Source: Candidatus Peribacteria bacterium (GTDB taxonomy: Bacteria; Patescibacteriota; Gracilibacteria; Peribacterales; Peribacteraceae). Taken from it: a DNA stretch of 38,101 nucleotides. A program made the position numbers and the translations under genes. Below are positions 6,464 to 14,237 of this stretch, piece after piece. The notes beneath the pieces are model-generated. The model saw only the letters and a program-made list of their open reading frames with translations, made no database searches and was not told where the DNA came from. The stretch lies in the NCBI GenBank assembly GCA_023245765.1, contig JAHFJP010000008.1:1-38101 (forward strand), in the 5' to 3' direction. Within the stretch, counting starts at the first letter, position 1. Every line of letters begins with the position of its first letter.

Positions 6464-7162
6464 ATGCAATACTCATCTTCCACATCCCGCCCACTCGTCC
6501 TCTCCGCGTCCACCGAGTCGACCGTCTACGGTCTCTTCGCGCTCGCGATGGCCCTCACGCTCGCGGGGGTCTACATCGGCATCCAGTTCTATGTCCAGCT
6601 CCTGACGAGCGGCTTGGCGCTGCTCCTCGTTTTCGTGGAACTCGGCATCATCTTCACCTCGCGATGGTGGATGGAGAAGTCGCCGCTCAATATCCTCCTC
6701 TTCGCCCTCTTCCCGTTGCTCTCCGGAATCACGATTACGCCCTACATTCTCTCGGTTCTGATGAACTACGCAAACGGTCCGGCAATCCTCATCAACGCGT
6801 TTGGCGCGACGGTCTGCATGGGTCTCGCCGCCGCGGTCTTCGCACGCACGACGCAGTGGAATCTGGGTGTGATGGGACGCGGACTCTTCTTTGCTTTGCT
6901 CGGTCTGATCGCCATGGCGGTGCTGCAAATCTTCATTCCATCCTTCCGAACAGGCCAGTTCGAGCTTCTGCTCTCGGGCGCCGGTATCGTCATCTTCGCG
7001 CTCTTCACCGCGTACGACATCCAGCGTGTGCAAACGATGGCGAAAGCCGGTGCAAATCCGTTCCTACTCGCGCTCAGTCTCTATTTGGATCTCTTCAACC
7101 TGTTCCTCTACGTGCTCAGGTTCATGATTGCGATTTCGGGGAATAGGAGACGGAGTTGGTAG
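6464..7162 (+). CDS. Bax inhibitor-1/YccA family membrane protein
   Basis: A 232-residue, roughly seven-helix inner-membrane protein. The C-terminal signature FTAYDIQRVQ followed by NPFLLALSLYLDLFNLFLYVL is diagnostic of the BI-1 family, including the conserved Asp pair linked to pH-gated Ca2+ leak in characterised members. ATG 6464 (MQYSSSTSRP) was chosen over the TTG at 6434 because the promoter -10 box lies between them. The gene stands alone; an inverted-repeat spacer follows it. In bacteria the role (stress or ion homeostasis, or interaction with FtsH as for YccA) is not fixed. Confidence 0.9.
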   Translation: MQYSSSTSRPLVLSASTESTVYGLFALAMALTLAGVYIGIQFYVQLLTSGLALLLVFVELGIIFTSRWWMEKSPLNILLFALFPLLSGITITPYILSVLMNYANGPAILINAFGATVCMGLAAAVFARTTQWNLGVMGRGLFFALLGLIAMAVLQIFIPSFRTGQFELLLSGAGIVIFALFTAYDIQRVQTMAKAGANPFLLALSLYLDLFNLFLYVLRFMIAISGNRRRSW

Positions 7163-7176
7163 AACGAGCGAAGGAC

Positions 7177-7284
7177 AAGAATACTAGAGTATTAGAATAC
7201 TAGGTACTGTTCGTGAAGCTTATACGACATATATGACTGACAGCAGTTCCTAGTAATCTATTATTCTAGTAATCCAGTATTCTT
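7177..7284. repeat. Intergenic inverted-repeat spacer with CTAG/AATACT direct units (1)
   Basis: The left arm (7177-7204) repeats AATACTAG-type units. The right arm (7249-7284) repeats CTAGTAAT/AGTATTC-type units and is its approximate reverse complement. The loop is about 44 nt. A closely related spacer lies at 7551-7648. Both are AT-rich, unlike the surrounding genes. Confidence 0.8.
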
Positions 7285-7337
7285 CCCTTCCCGAAGCCCT
7301 TTACATCCACCCGCGTTCCTATTAACCTTTCCCGGCT

Positions 7338-7523
7338 ATGGGCAAGAGACCTACCCCTAAAAAGCGAAAGGCAAAGTCCCACGGGCGGACCCAGCACAGC
7401 ATCTTCCTCGTCAAGGAAGTGCGCCGTCTGCGCAACCTACAGAACTCGCCGTACGGCGGACCAGTGCCGCCCAGGGATAGGGCGAAGAAGGCGCTGAATA
7501 AAATCACACGAGTAAAGGCGTAG
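7338..7523 (+). CDS. rpmF: Probable divergent large-subunit protein bL32
   Basis: A 61-residue, very basic protein. MGKRPTPKKRKAKSHGRTQHS resembles the bL32 N-terminus (TxKSRxxxRRSH). The segment NSPYGGPVPPRDR aligns by position with the bL32 zinc-ribbon motif CPxCGEPVLPHR, but with no cysteine, so it would be a Cys-less form. The location just before nusB and rnc supports a ribosomal role. A C-rich leader (CCTTTCCCGGCT) precedes the ATG. The assignment rests on motif resemblance and context; another small basic ribosomal protein cannot be excluded. Confidence 0.5.
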   Translation: MGKRPTPKKRKAKSHGRTQHSIFLVKEVRRLRNLQNSPYGGPVPPRDRAKKALNKITRVKA

Positions 7524-7550
7524 TGGGGGTTCAATGAGCATCACAGCAGA

Positions 7551-7648
7551 CTACTAGAGTAGTAGAATACTAGGCACTTTCGAGTGAGCGAATAATTTTA
7601 TAAACATTCGTCTGTGGTTCCTAATATTCTAATACTCTAGTATTCTTT
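7551..7648. repeat. Intergenic inverted-repeat spacer with CTAG/AATACT direct units (2)
   Basis: The left arm ACTAGAGTAGTAGAATACTA (7553-7572) pairs with a right arm (7620-7648) carrying CCTAATATTCTAATACTC and TAGTATTC. The reverse complement of the right arm almost equals the left arm of the spacer at 7177-7204, so the two spacers are copies of one element. The nusB start is 5 nt beyond it, and a TAGTAT in the arm could serve as the nusB -10 box. Confidence 0.8.
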
Positions 7649-7652
7649 CCGC

Positions 7653-8057
7653 ATGGCAAGGAAACGTCATCTTTCGCGGATCGCTGTGATGCAGGTGCTC
7701 TTCGAGCGCGAGAAGCATCCGGGAATGTTGCCGCCCGAAAAGGCGTTGGAACAGAATGCCGGTGAGCTGGGGGAGTACGACAGTGATTTTGCGACGATGC
7801 TTCTCCTTGGAGTGCTCGAGAAAGAGCAGGCGGTCAAAGACGCCGTACAGCTCCATGCCCCGCAGTGGCCACTGGAGCGGATGGATCCGATTTCCCGCTG
7901 CATCCTCCTCGTGGGTGCCTACGAGCTGCTCTTCAACAAAGACGCCCCACCGGCGGTCGTGATGAACGAGGCGATCGATATTGCGAAGGAGTATGGAACC
8001 GAAGAGGGGGGCAAATTCGTTAACGGTGTTCTCAACGCGATTGCACACGCAAAATAG
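7653..8057 (+). CDS. nusB: Transcription antitermination factor NusB
   Basis: A 134-residue all-helical protein of usual NusB length. It binds boxA RNA with S10 (NusE) in rRNA antitermination. Recognisable blocks are RHLSRIAVMQVLFE at the N-terminus, RMDPISRCILLVGAYELLF in the middle and the ending PPAVVMNEAIDIAKEYGTEEGGKFVNGVLNAI, quoted here only in outline. The partner S10 is encoded 1.5 kb away on the other strand. The gene is framed by inverted-repeat spacers on both sides, so it is probably its own transcription unit. Confidence 0.92.
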   Translation: MARKRHLSRIAVMQVLFEREKHPGMLPPEKALEQNAGELGEYDSDFATMLLLGVLEKEQAVKDAVQLHAPQWPLERMDPISRCILLVGAYELLFNKDAPPAVVMNEAIDIAKEYGTEEGGKFVNGVLNAIAHAK

Positions 8058-8160
8058 CTTTGCAGCTGTTTAGCTTGTTAGCTTTTTAGCTTCCCGTTTT
8101 TAGGATCTCTTTTCGTTGAGAAAGCTAACCAGCTAAAAAGCTAAGAAGCTAACAAGCTAC
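8056..8160. repeat. Intergenic inverted-repeat spacer with AGCTT direct units
   Basis: The left arm (8056-8092) is a series of AGCTT-containing units such as TTTAGCTTGTTAGC. The right arm (8121-8160) is the complement, AAGCTAA/AGCTAAAAAGCTAAG. The loop of about 28 nt contains TTTTTAGG. It starts inside the nusB stop codon and ends 8 nt before the rnc -10 box. The architecture matches the other spacers but the sequence differs. Confidence 0.8.
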
Positions 8161-8167
8161 CCTCTGC

Positions 8168-8173
8168 TACACT
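8168..8173 (+). promoter_or_regulatory. Extended -10 box for rnc
   Basis: TGC followed by TACACT, ending 8 nt before ATG 8182. This is a near-leaderless arrangement. Confidence 0.4.
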
Positions 8174-8181
8174 ACATCTGC

Positions 8182-8874
8182 ATGGTCAATCCATCACCCT
8201 TAACCGACCTCGAACGCGCCATTGGTATTCACTTTCGCAAGACCGATTACCTGCGCCAGGCGCTCATCCACCGGTCAGCCGTGCGCGAGAGCAAGGCATA
8301 CGGGAATAACGAGCGTTTGGAGTTCCTCGGCGACGCCGTCCTCGAGCTCGCGACCACCGAGTATCTCTTCGCCCTGAGCGACAAAGCCGAAGGTGAGCTT
8401 ACCAACTGGCGGTCGGCGCTCGTGCAGGGGGAGCATCTTGCGGAGGTCGCGAAGGACTTGGAACTCGGCCAGTATCTCTCCATGAGCCGGGGAGAAGAGG
8501 CGAGCGGGGGGCGCACAAAGGTCAGTACGCTCGCCAATGCACTCGAGGCCGTCATCGGCGCGATCTATCTGGATAAAGGGTACGACGTCAGCAAGAAGTT
8601 CTGCGAAGATTTCATTCTCCGGGATCTTGACCGGCTCCTGGCCGCCGGCAAGCACCGCGACGAGAAGAGCGTCTTCCAGGAGATCGTCCAGGAAAAGAGC
8701 GGCGTCACCCCGCATTATGAAGTGACCGAAGAAGAAGGTCCCGATCACGACAAGCAGTTCACGACTGCGGTCTACATCGGTGAGGAGAAGGTTGCTGAAG
8801 GCAAGGGCAACTCAAAGCAACGGGCTGAGCAGGCGGCAGCAAAAGCAGCGCTGAAGGTGAAGGGCTGGAAGTAG
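8182..8874 (+). CDS. rnc: Ribonuclease III
   Basis: A 230-residue double-strand-specific endoribonuclease for rRNA and mRNA processing. The signature NERLEFLGDAVLEL (about residues 47-60) carries the catalytic acidic residues, with a second catalytic Glu in EAVIGAIYLDKGYD. The C-terminal dsRNA-binding domain starts near 157 (FQEIVQEKSGVTPHYEV) and ends with GKGNSKQRAEQAAAKAAL. Length and domain order are normal. The nusB-rnc neighbourhood groups rRNA transcription and processing functions. Confidence 0.96.
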   Translation: MVNPSPLTDLERAIGIHFRKTDYLRQALIHRSAVRESKAYGNNERLEFLGDAVLELATTEYLFALSDKAEGELTNWRSALVQGEHLAEVAKDLELGQYLSMSRGEEASGGRTKVSTLANALEAVIGAIYLDKGYDVSKKFCEDFILRDLDRLLAAGKHRDEKSVFQEIVQEKSGVTPHYEVTEEEGPDHDKQFTTAVYIGEEKVAEGKGNSKQRAEQAAAKAALKVKGWK

Positions 8875-8973
8875 TGCGGCAACCAGCGCGGGCATATGCG
8901 CTGCGGCGCAGGCCATTTTCTTTGCTCGTGCGCTCACGCGCATTGCCCCTCCGCCCGGCCCTGTGCCTCCTCG

Positions 8974-9047
8974 CCCCGCACCAATACCATGCCAGGTGCG
9001 GGTCTCGTCGGCGGACCCCGCACCAGTCGCTTCGCTCCGGTGCGGGG
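8974..9047. repeat. Paired GC-rich hairpins in the rnc-grpB intergenic space
   Basis: The 208-bp space between rnc and the convergent GrpB-like gene has no credible gene. CCCCGCACC occurs at 8974-8982 and again at 9016-9024. Each copy is followed by GGTGCGGG (8995-9002) or GGTGCGGGG (9039-9047), making two adjacent hairpins with 9-bp arms. No U-tract follows on either strand. They may end the two convergent transcripts or be a dispersed repeat. Confidence 0.55.
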
Positions 9048-9082
9048 CAGGGCCTTCCCCCTCACCCCCCTGGTGCGCGCGG

Positions 9083-9610
9083 TCACCCTAATCGTGCAAT
9101 AAATTCCTTTTTAGCATTCGAATATCCCTCGCGATCATTGCGGAAGCGGTTTGCTAAGTCGCGCTTGAGATTCTCATATTCTTTTGCTGTTTCCGGACTC
9201 GCGCGAAGTGTATCCCGAAATGCAAGTCGATTCTTCCAATCGTCACCGTTATGAATCATCAAATGTAAGTGATGAGTCCGATGTTTTTTGTCTTCATCCA
9301 AGCGCATCAGCCAGCGTTTGTTTATTAAGGTTGCATTGAATTCTGCGGGGAAGAGATAACCTAGTTCCTGCAATTTGGGGATGATAGAGTCGGCGTCCTT
9401 CATTGAGTGCATTCCTCCTGCAATATCGATTACTGGTTTGGCGGCCATGCCCGGAACTGCGGTGCTACCGAAATGTTCGATCGAAATGAATGCATTTTTT
9501 TCTGCATCCAGAAGCCGTTTTTTCTCCATTTCAAAAAGGATGGGCCAGTTATTGGAATAGGGAACAATAATGATTTCGTCAGAGCCGAGTGGATTCAGAT
9601 CGCCGGTCAT
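9083..9610 (-). CDS. GrpB/UPF0157 family protein
   Basis: A 175-residue protein of the GrpB-like family, which has a nucleotidyltransferase fold and unknown substrate. The hallmark [20 protein letters not shown] lies at about residues 43-62, preceded by [18 protein letters not shown] and followed by [21 protein letters not shown]. It overlaps the rpsJ stop codon (ATG at 9610, TGA at 9607-9609), so it is translated from the tuf-rpsJ transcript by coupling. This is an unusual partner for translation genes. Confidence 0.88.
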   Translation of the reverse strand: MTGDLNPLGSDEIIIVPYSNNWPILFEMEKKRLLDAEKNAFISIEHFGSTAVPGMAAKPVIDIAGGMHSMKDADSIIPKLQELGYLFPAEFNATLINKRWLMRLDEDKKHRTHHLHLMIHNGDDWKNRLAFRDTLRASPETAKEYENLKRDLANRFRNDREGYSNAKKEFIARLG

Positions 9611-10086
9611 CCCATCTTAATCTCAATATCTACTCCTGAGGGCAAACTCAATGACTGGAGACTCTCCACTGTTTTGAACGTCGTCTCCGTCAGGTCGATC
9701 AGGCGGCGGTGAATGCGCATTTCGAACTGGTCCCGCGCGTCTTTTTTGACGAACGTGGAGCGGTTCACCGTGAACTTGCGGATGTGCGTGGGGAGGGGGA
9801 TCGGGCCGTGAACCACCGCGCCGCTGCGTTCGGCGGTCTCGATGATCTTGAGCGCGGCTTCGTCGAGCACCGTATGGTCAAAGGCCGTCAAACGGATGCG
9901 GATGCGCGGCTGGGTGAGTTCTTTCTTGGTGGATGCTGGTTTTGTCTCCGGGGTCGAGGGCGAAGCATGCTTCGCCCCTACAGCGGGTTTTTTGATTACC
10001 TCCTTCTTCTTGGGAGCAGCTTTCGTGACTGGCGCTTTCTTGGCGGGCGCCTTTTTGACCGATGGCTTCTTGGCTGCGGGGATCAT
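9607..10086 (-). CDS. rpsJ: Small-subunit ribosomal protein uS10 (NusE) with long basic N-terminal extension
   Basis: The S10 core (about the last 98 residues: [47 protein letters not shown]) is complete and normal. Before it lies an extension of about 60 residues rich in Lys, Ala, Pro and Thr, which typical S10 lacks. Part of the extension (AVGAKHASP) is encoded by the palindrome at 9958-9977. ATG 10086 is preferred, with the leader CTTTCCCTCCCGGATTCC just upstream. A longer frame starts at 10140 inside another palindrome and is unlikely. It is cotranscribed with tuf upstream and the GrpB-like gene downstream. Confidence 0.92.
   Translation of the reverse strand: MIPAAKKPSVKKAPAKKAPVTKAAPKKKEVIKKPAVGAKHASPSTPETKPASTKKELTQPRIRIRLTAFDHTVLDEAALKIIETAERSGAVVHGPIPLPTHIRKFTVNRSTFVKKDARDQFEMRIHRRLIDLTETTFKTVESLQSLSLPSGVDIEIKMG
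9958..9977. repeat. 20-bp perfect palindrome inside rpsJ
   Basis: GGGCGAAGCATGCTTCGCCC followed by CTACA. It has the form of a dispersed palindromic repeat inserted in frame into the low-complexity N-terminal extension of S10. Confidence 0.75.
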
Positions 10087-10128
10087 GGAATCCGGGAGGG
10101 AAAGAGCAGAGGTGATGTGGCCCGTGGC

Positions 10129-10156
10129 GTAGAGGCGCAAAATTTTGCGCCTCTAC
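10129..10156. repeat. 28-bp perfect palindrome between tuf and rpsJ
   Basis: The half-site GTAGAGGCGCAAAA is followed immediately by its exact reverse complement. It lies in the 84-nt gap between the tuf stop and the rpsJ start. Palindromes of this AAAATTTT-centred form are known as dispersed repeats in other bacteria. In RNA it would be a strong hairpin between two operon genes. Confidence 0.85.
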
Positions 10157-10170
10157 AGGGCGGAAAATGC

Positions 10171-11352
<1,182 letters not shown>

Positions 11353-11374
11353 AACGGGGGGAGGAAAAAGTGAG

Positions 11375-11407
11375 AAAAGGCTTCTTCTAAAGCCAGAGTA
11401 GCCTTTT
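11375..11407 (-). promoter_or_regulatory. Leader hairpin of the tuf transcript
   Basis: On the minus strand AAAAGGCT and AGCCTTTT form an 8-bp stem about 20 nt before the tuf ATG, and the second arm ends in a T run. It could be an attenuator-like leader structure. No regulator or ligand is suggested by the sequence. Confidence 0.4.
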
Positions 11408-11418
11408 TGTGCCGCGGC

Positions 11419-11448
11419 AGTCTAGGGAATTGGGGTAAGAGGAGTCAA
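11419..11448 (-). promoter_or_regulatory. Sigma70-type promoter for tuf-rpsJ
   Basis: On the minus strand TTGACT (11448-11443), an 18-bp spacer, then TAGACT (11424-11419). The predicted start near 11412 gives a leader of about 60 nt. Confidence 0.6.
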
Positions 11449-11481
11449 TAGCGGATGAGAGGTATTCCTCATCCGGAAGAG

Positions 11482-11556
11482 GTAACCGAGGGGGCCGAAG
11501 AGTCCGAAGAAACCGAGGATCCCCGGTTTCTTCGGTTCCGTCGGTTGCTTCGGTTC
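11482..11556. repeat. Intergenic inverted-repeat spacer with CCGAAG/AAACCG units
   Basis: CCGAAGAAACCG (11504-11515) pairs perfectly with CGGTTTCTTCGG (11524-11535) across an 8-nt loop. The arms extend with further CCGAAG (left) and CTTCGG/GTCGG (right) units. It lies between the divergent tuf and mutY promoters, and its right arm ends just before the mutY -10 box. Confidence 0.75.
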
Positions 11557-11558
11557 CC

Positions 11559-11564
11559 TAGAAT
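11559..11564 (+). promoter_or_regulatory. -10 box of a leaderless promoter (mutY)
   Basis: TAGAAT ends 6 nt before ATG 11571. The expected transcription start falls on or next to the A of the start codon. Confidence 0.45.
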
Positions 11565-11570
11565 CGCTGC

Positions 11571-12566
11571 ATGCAACGAAAAGAACGTATTCAAAAGTTC
11601 GTGAAGACCATCTGGCAGTGGTACGCCACTCACAAGCGAACCCTCCCCTGGCGGGATCTCCCCGATACCGATCCGGCTGCGCGCGCATACAAAATCCTCG
11701 TCTCCGAAATCATGCTGCAGCAGACGCAGGTGCCGCGTGTGATCATCAAATTCAAAGAATTCCTTGAGCGCTTCCCGACGATTGACGATCTCGCGAGGGC
11801 CTCGAATAAGGATGTGATTATTGCGTGGAGGGGGATGGGATATAACAGTCGTGCTTTGCGGCTGAGGGACGTCGCGAGGGAGATAGTGAAAAGTGATCCT
11901 TCGTCAGGCTCAGGATTAAAAGTGAAAAATGACCACAGATTTCCCACGTCAATGGAAGACCTGACGGCGCTGCCGGGCATCGGGCACTACACAGCAGCAG
12001 CGATTCGAAACTTCGCATTCAACATCCCAACACCATGCATCGATACGAACATCAGGCGAATTCTGCACCGGACGTTCGTTGGTCCTGAGCATCCCGACGG
12101 ATCATGGGAGAACGATGATAAGTTTCTTCTCAAGATCGCTGATGAGGTCTTACAGATTGCAGGACGGCCGGCGGATTGGCATGCGGCATTGATGGATTAC
12201 GGTTCGCTTGTGCAGACGAAAAAAAATCCCAAATGGGATGTTTGCGTCCTGACGCGTTCAAAAATCATGAAGACCACTCCTCGTAACTTTCCCACTATCA
12301 AGCCATCCAGCCATCCAACCATCTCTGGCAAGCAAGAACCCGGACGTCATGTCGGCTCAACATTCATCCCCAACAGAATCTTCAGAGGTCGTGTCATCGA
12401 AGCTCTCCGCGATGCCCCACGCGGTCTCACCCTCCACGACATCGGCGTGCAGGTCGCACTCGATTGGGATCCGCAGGAGCATCAAGAGTGGCTCAAAAAA
12501 ATCCTCACCCGATTGGTCCAAGAGACCATGATTGGGGTGAGGAGAGGGAAGTACGTTCTGGGGTGA
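11571..12566 (+). CDS. mutY: A/G-specific adenine glycosylase, Fe-S-cluster residues mostly lost
   Basis: Removes adenine mispaired with 8-oxoguanine. The catalytic Glu is in SEIMLQQTQV (about 44-53), the helix-hairpin-helix is LPGIGHYTAAAI and the catalytic Asp is in CIDTNIRRIL. The usual four-cysteine Fe-S motif after ALMDYGSLV is degraded: QTKKNPKWDVCVL keeps only one Cys. No NUDIX-like 8-oxoG recognition domain follows; instead there is a winged-helix-like tail (RGRVIEALRDAPRGLTLHDIG). Before the HhH an in-frame insert of about 14 residues (SDPSSGSGLKVKND) is encoded by a repeat shared with the nuclease gene at 20565. Cluster-free MutY proteins are known in some bacteria. Confidence 0.88.
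   Translation: MQRKERIQKFVKTIWQWYATHKRTLPWRDLPDTDPAARAYKILVSEIMLQQTQVPRVIIKFKEFLERFPTIDDLARASNKDVIIAWRGMGYNSRALRLRDVAREIVKSDPSSGSGLKVKNDHRFPTSMEDLTALPGIGHYTAAAIRNFAFNIPTPCIDTNIRRILHRTFVGPEHPDGSWENDDKFLLKIADEVLQIAGRPADWHAALMDYGSLVQTKKNPKWDVCVLTRSKIMKTTPRNFPTIKPSSHPTISGKQEPGRHVGSTFIPNRIFRGRVIEALRDAPRGLTLHDIGVQVALDWDPQEHQEWLKKILTRLVQETMIGVRRGKYVLG
11916..11935 (+). repeat. 20-bp repeat inside mutY, shared with the nuclease gene
   Basis: TTAAAAGTGAAAAATGACCA is identical to 20565-20584 in the surface nuclease gene. In both genes it is read in the same frame (LKVKND). Here it follows TCCTTCGTCAGGCTCAGGA, which resembles the start of the repeat at 31372. Confidence 0.8.
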
Positions 12567-12956
12567 TCAAACACCGTCGATTGGATTCACCTCGCCGCAC
12601 CAATAGAGGATTCCCTGGACGCCGCCGACCGTGCAAGTCTCGATAATGCCGCCGGGACTGATTGTTCGGGGCTTCTTTGGTGCCATGCAATTGAAGGTGA
12701 CGCCGTTGGAACATCCCGGATTAGCCTGTGTCGGTTCGGGCCGCGGCGGTTCGGGCTGCGTGATCGGGCGGTCACCGGTATCCGCCTTCACTGTGGTGTC
12801 TGGGCACAGTGTCCATTGGCACAGCATGTTATTTGCCCAGTCGAACGTCGTTGTCTGCGCAAGCCCATCCGAACCAGATGCTCCGGCGATGGCGACGGTA
12901 AAGACAGCGATTGCGACGCTCACGATGGCGATATGTTTGTGGGAGGAGGGGAACAT
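12567..12956 (-). CDS. Small exported protein of unknown family
   Basis: A 129-residue protein with a signal peptide (IAIVSVAIAVFTVAIAGASG), a short domain containing WANNMLCQWTLC, a Pro-rich linker (TQPEPPRPEPTQ) and a second Cys-containing part (CSNGVTFNCMAP, ETCTVGG, LYWCGE). Six cysteines after the signal peptide suggest disulfides outside the membrane. The gap to the upstream gene is 26 nt, so it is the last gene of the exported-protein operon. The C-rich CCACACCCCTCT precedes the ATG, almost the same as before the operon's first gene. The family is not recognised. Confidence 0.65.
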   Translation of the reverse strand: MFPSSHKHIAIVSVAIAVFTVAIAGASGSDGLAQTTTFDWANNMLCQWTLCPDTTVKADTGDRPITQPEPPRPEPTQANPGCSNGVTFNCMAPKKPRTISPGGIIETCTVGGVQGILYWCGEVNPIDGV

Positions 12957-12982
12957 AGAGGGGTGTGGGTATGGAGTGATTT

Positions 12983-14209
12983 TTATTTCGCAAAGTTACG
13001 ACAGTCTTGTGTCTTGTCCGTGTAAATAATGCAGGCTTTTACACTGCCATCCTTCTGCAATGTTGATGAAGTTCCTTCTACGTGCACTGGACCATTACAC
13101 GGTCCCATACTGCAATCTTTCTCTTTGCAATCGACAGCTTTCAATGGCCCCCAACCCTGGAACAGACAATCGATATTCTTGGTATTCCCTTTCCAAGAGC
13201 AGGGTCCGAATGCGCACTTCGGATTATCGCAACTGACTGACAAATTTTTGAAAATGGTCCATGTTCCGTCATCATTAGGCGTGGCACCTTCCACTTTCTC
13301 TTTCATTTCAACAGGCTCTTCTAACGTTAAGCATTTGCTCCCCCCCGATCCGTCTCCTCCCGTATCCTTCGCCTTCACCGTATCCACTCTGCACTGCCAA
13401 TTGCAGCCGTCGTCACTCTCGACGTTCCCGTCATCACATTTTTCCCAATTGGTCTGGAGCACACCGTCGCCGCAGTATTCGAAGATGCATTCCGTTGAAC
13501 AGCCGTCATTGCTCCGTTTGTTGCCGTCATCACATTCCTCTCCGGTTGAAACGACTTTGTCGCCACAGTATTCCTTTTTACAGAAACGTCCGCAGCCGTC
13601 TCCCGGCTTGTGATTTCCATCATCACATTCTTCCTTAGCATCGATTACCGTATTGCCGCAGAATGGTTTGGGCGGGGTGGGGGGAACTCCTCCACCTCCG
13701 GTTCCTCCTCCACCTCCACCACAGTAGATGGTCGTTGTCACAATTTCTGATGAATTATTTTTGGTATTCGGATCAGTCGATCCGTAGATGAAAGCCTGAT
13801 TTTTCAATTTCGTGTCGCAATCGAGGTCTTTTATTATCTTTGCTCTCACATTGAACGTCGTGTTCTGATTGCTTTCGAGAGCGAAGCCTTCGCACCAGAT
13901 GAGTGGCTGATCCGGGCCTTCATTCTCTTTTCGGCAACGAGGATCGGAGCCCGATGGGTCGAACTCAAGGCCTTTTATCAGCAGGACATATGCGGTTGCT
14001 TTCTGAATCCCATTTGGACCGGCATTCTTCGCTGTCATGGTGAATTTGATCGATTGAGACAATGTCACAGCATCTGCCGTCAGTGTTATCGAAAGATCTG
14101 CAGCGCTCGGCAACTGTGCCGTCAATGCGCGTTCATGCAGCGCGGTCGCGAGCGATGCGACACCAATGACGAAGACCAGGAGCGAGAGAATGGTGCGGGT
14201 GTGATTCAT
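12983..14209 (-). CDS. Exported protein with CARDB/DUF11-like domain and Cys-rich DUF4215-type repeats
   Basis: A 408-residue protein. Order: signal peptide (about 1-24), a beta-sandwich domain of DUF11/CARDB type (about 35-165: LSITLTADAVTLSQSIKFTM, AKNAGPNGI), a poly-Gly/Pro linker (GGGGGGTGGGGVPPTPP), then three repeats of the CGDxVxxxxExCDDGNxxxxDGCxxxC type (about 182-285) found in Myxococcus Cys-rich/DUF4215 proteins. A Cys-rich C-terminal domain (CAFGPCSW, CSMGPCNG) shows an internal duplication. Such proteins sit on the cell surface, likely as adhesion or structural parts. Second gene of a three-gene operon. Confidence 0.82.
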   Translation of the reverse strand: MNHTRTILSLLVFVIGVASLATALHERALTAQLPSAADLSITLTADAVTLSQSIKFTMTAKNAGPNGIQKATAYVLLIKGLEFDPSGSDPRCRKENEGPDQPLIWCEGFALESNQNTTFNVRAKIIKDLDCDTKLKNQAFIYGSTDPNTKNNSSEIVTTTIYCGGGGGGTGGGGVPPTPPKPFCGNTVIDAKEECDDGNHKPGDGCGRFCKKEYCGDKVVSTGEECDDGNKRSNDGCSTECIFEYCGDGVLQTNWEKCDDGNVESDDGCNWQCRVDTVKAKDTGGDGSGGSKCLTLEEPVEMKEKVEGATPNDDGTWTIFKNLSVSCDNPKCAFGPCSWKGNTKNIDCLFQGWGPLKAVDCKEKDCSMGPCNGPVHVEGTSSTLQKDGSVKACIIYTDKTQDCRNFAK

Positions 14210-14237
14210 AGGAGATATTGGAAATCAGGACGCGCGT

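Noticed and set aside
8874-9254. 126-aa frame overlapping the rnc stop
   Set aside because: Arg/Pro/Ser-rich translation of GC-rich hairpins, running antisense into the well-supported GrpB-like gene; no domain.
10129-10156. Rho-independent terminator between tuf and rpsJ
   Set aside because: It is a perfect palindrome but has no T-run after the stem on the minus strand, and rpsJ downstream has no clear promoter, so read-through is needed.
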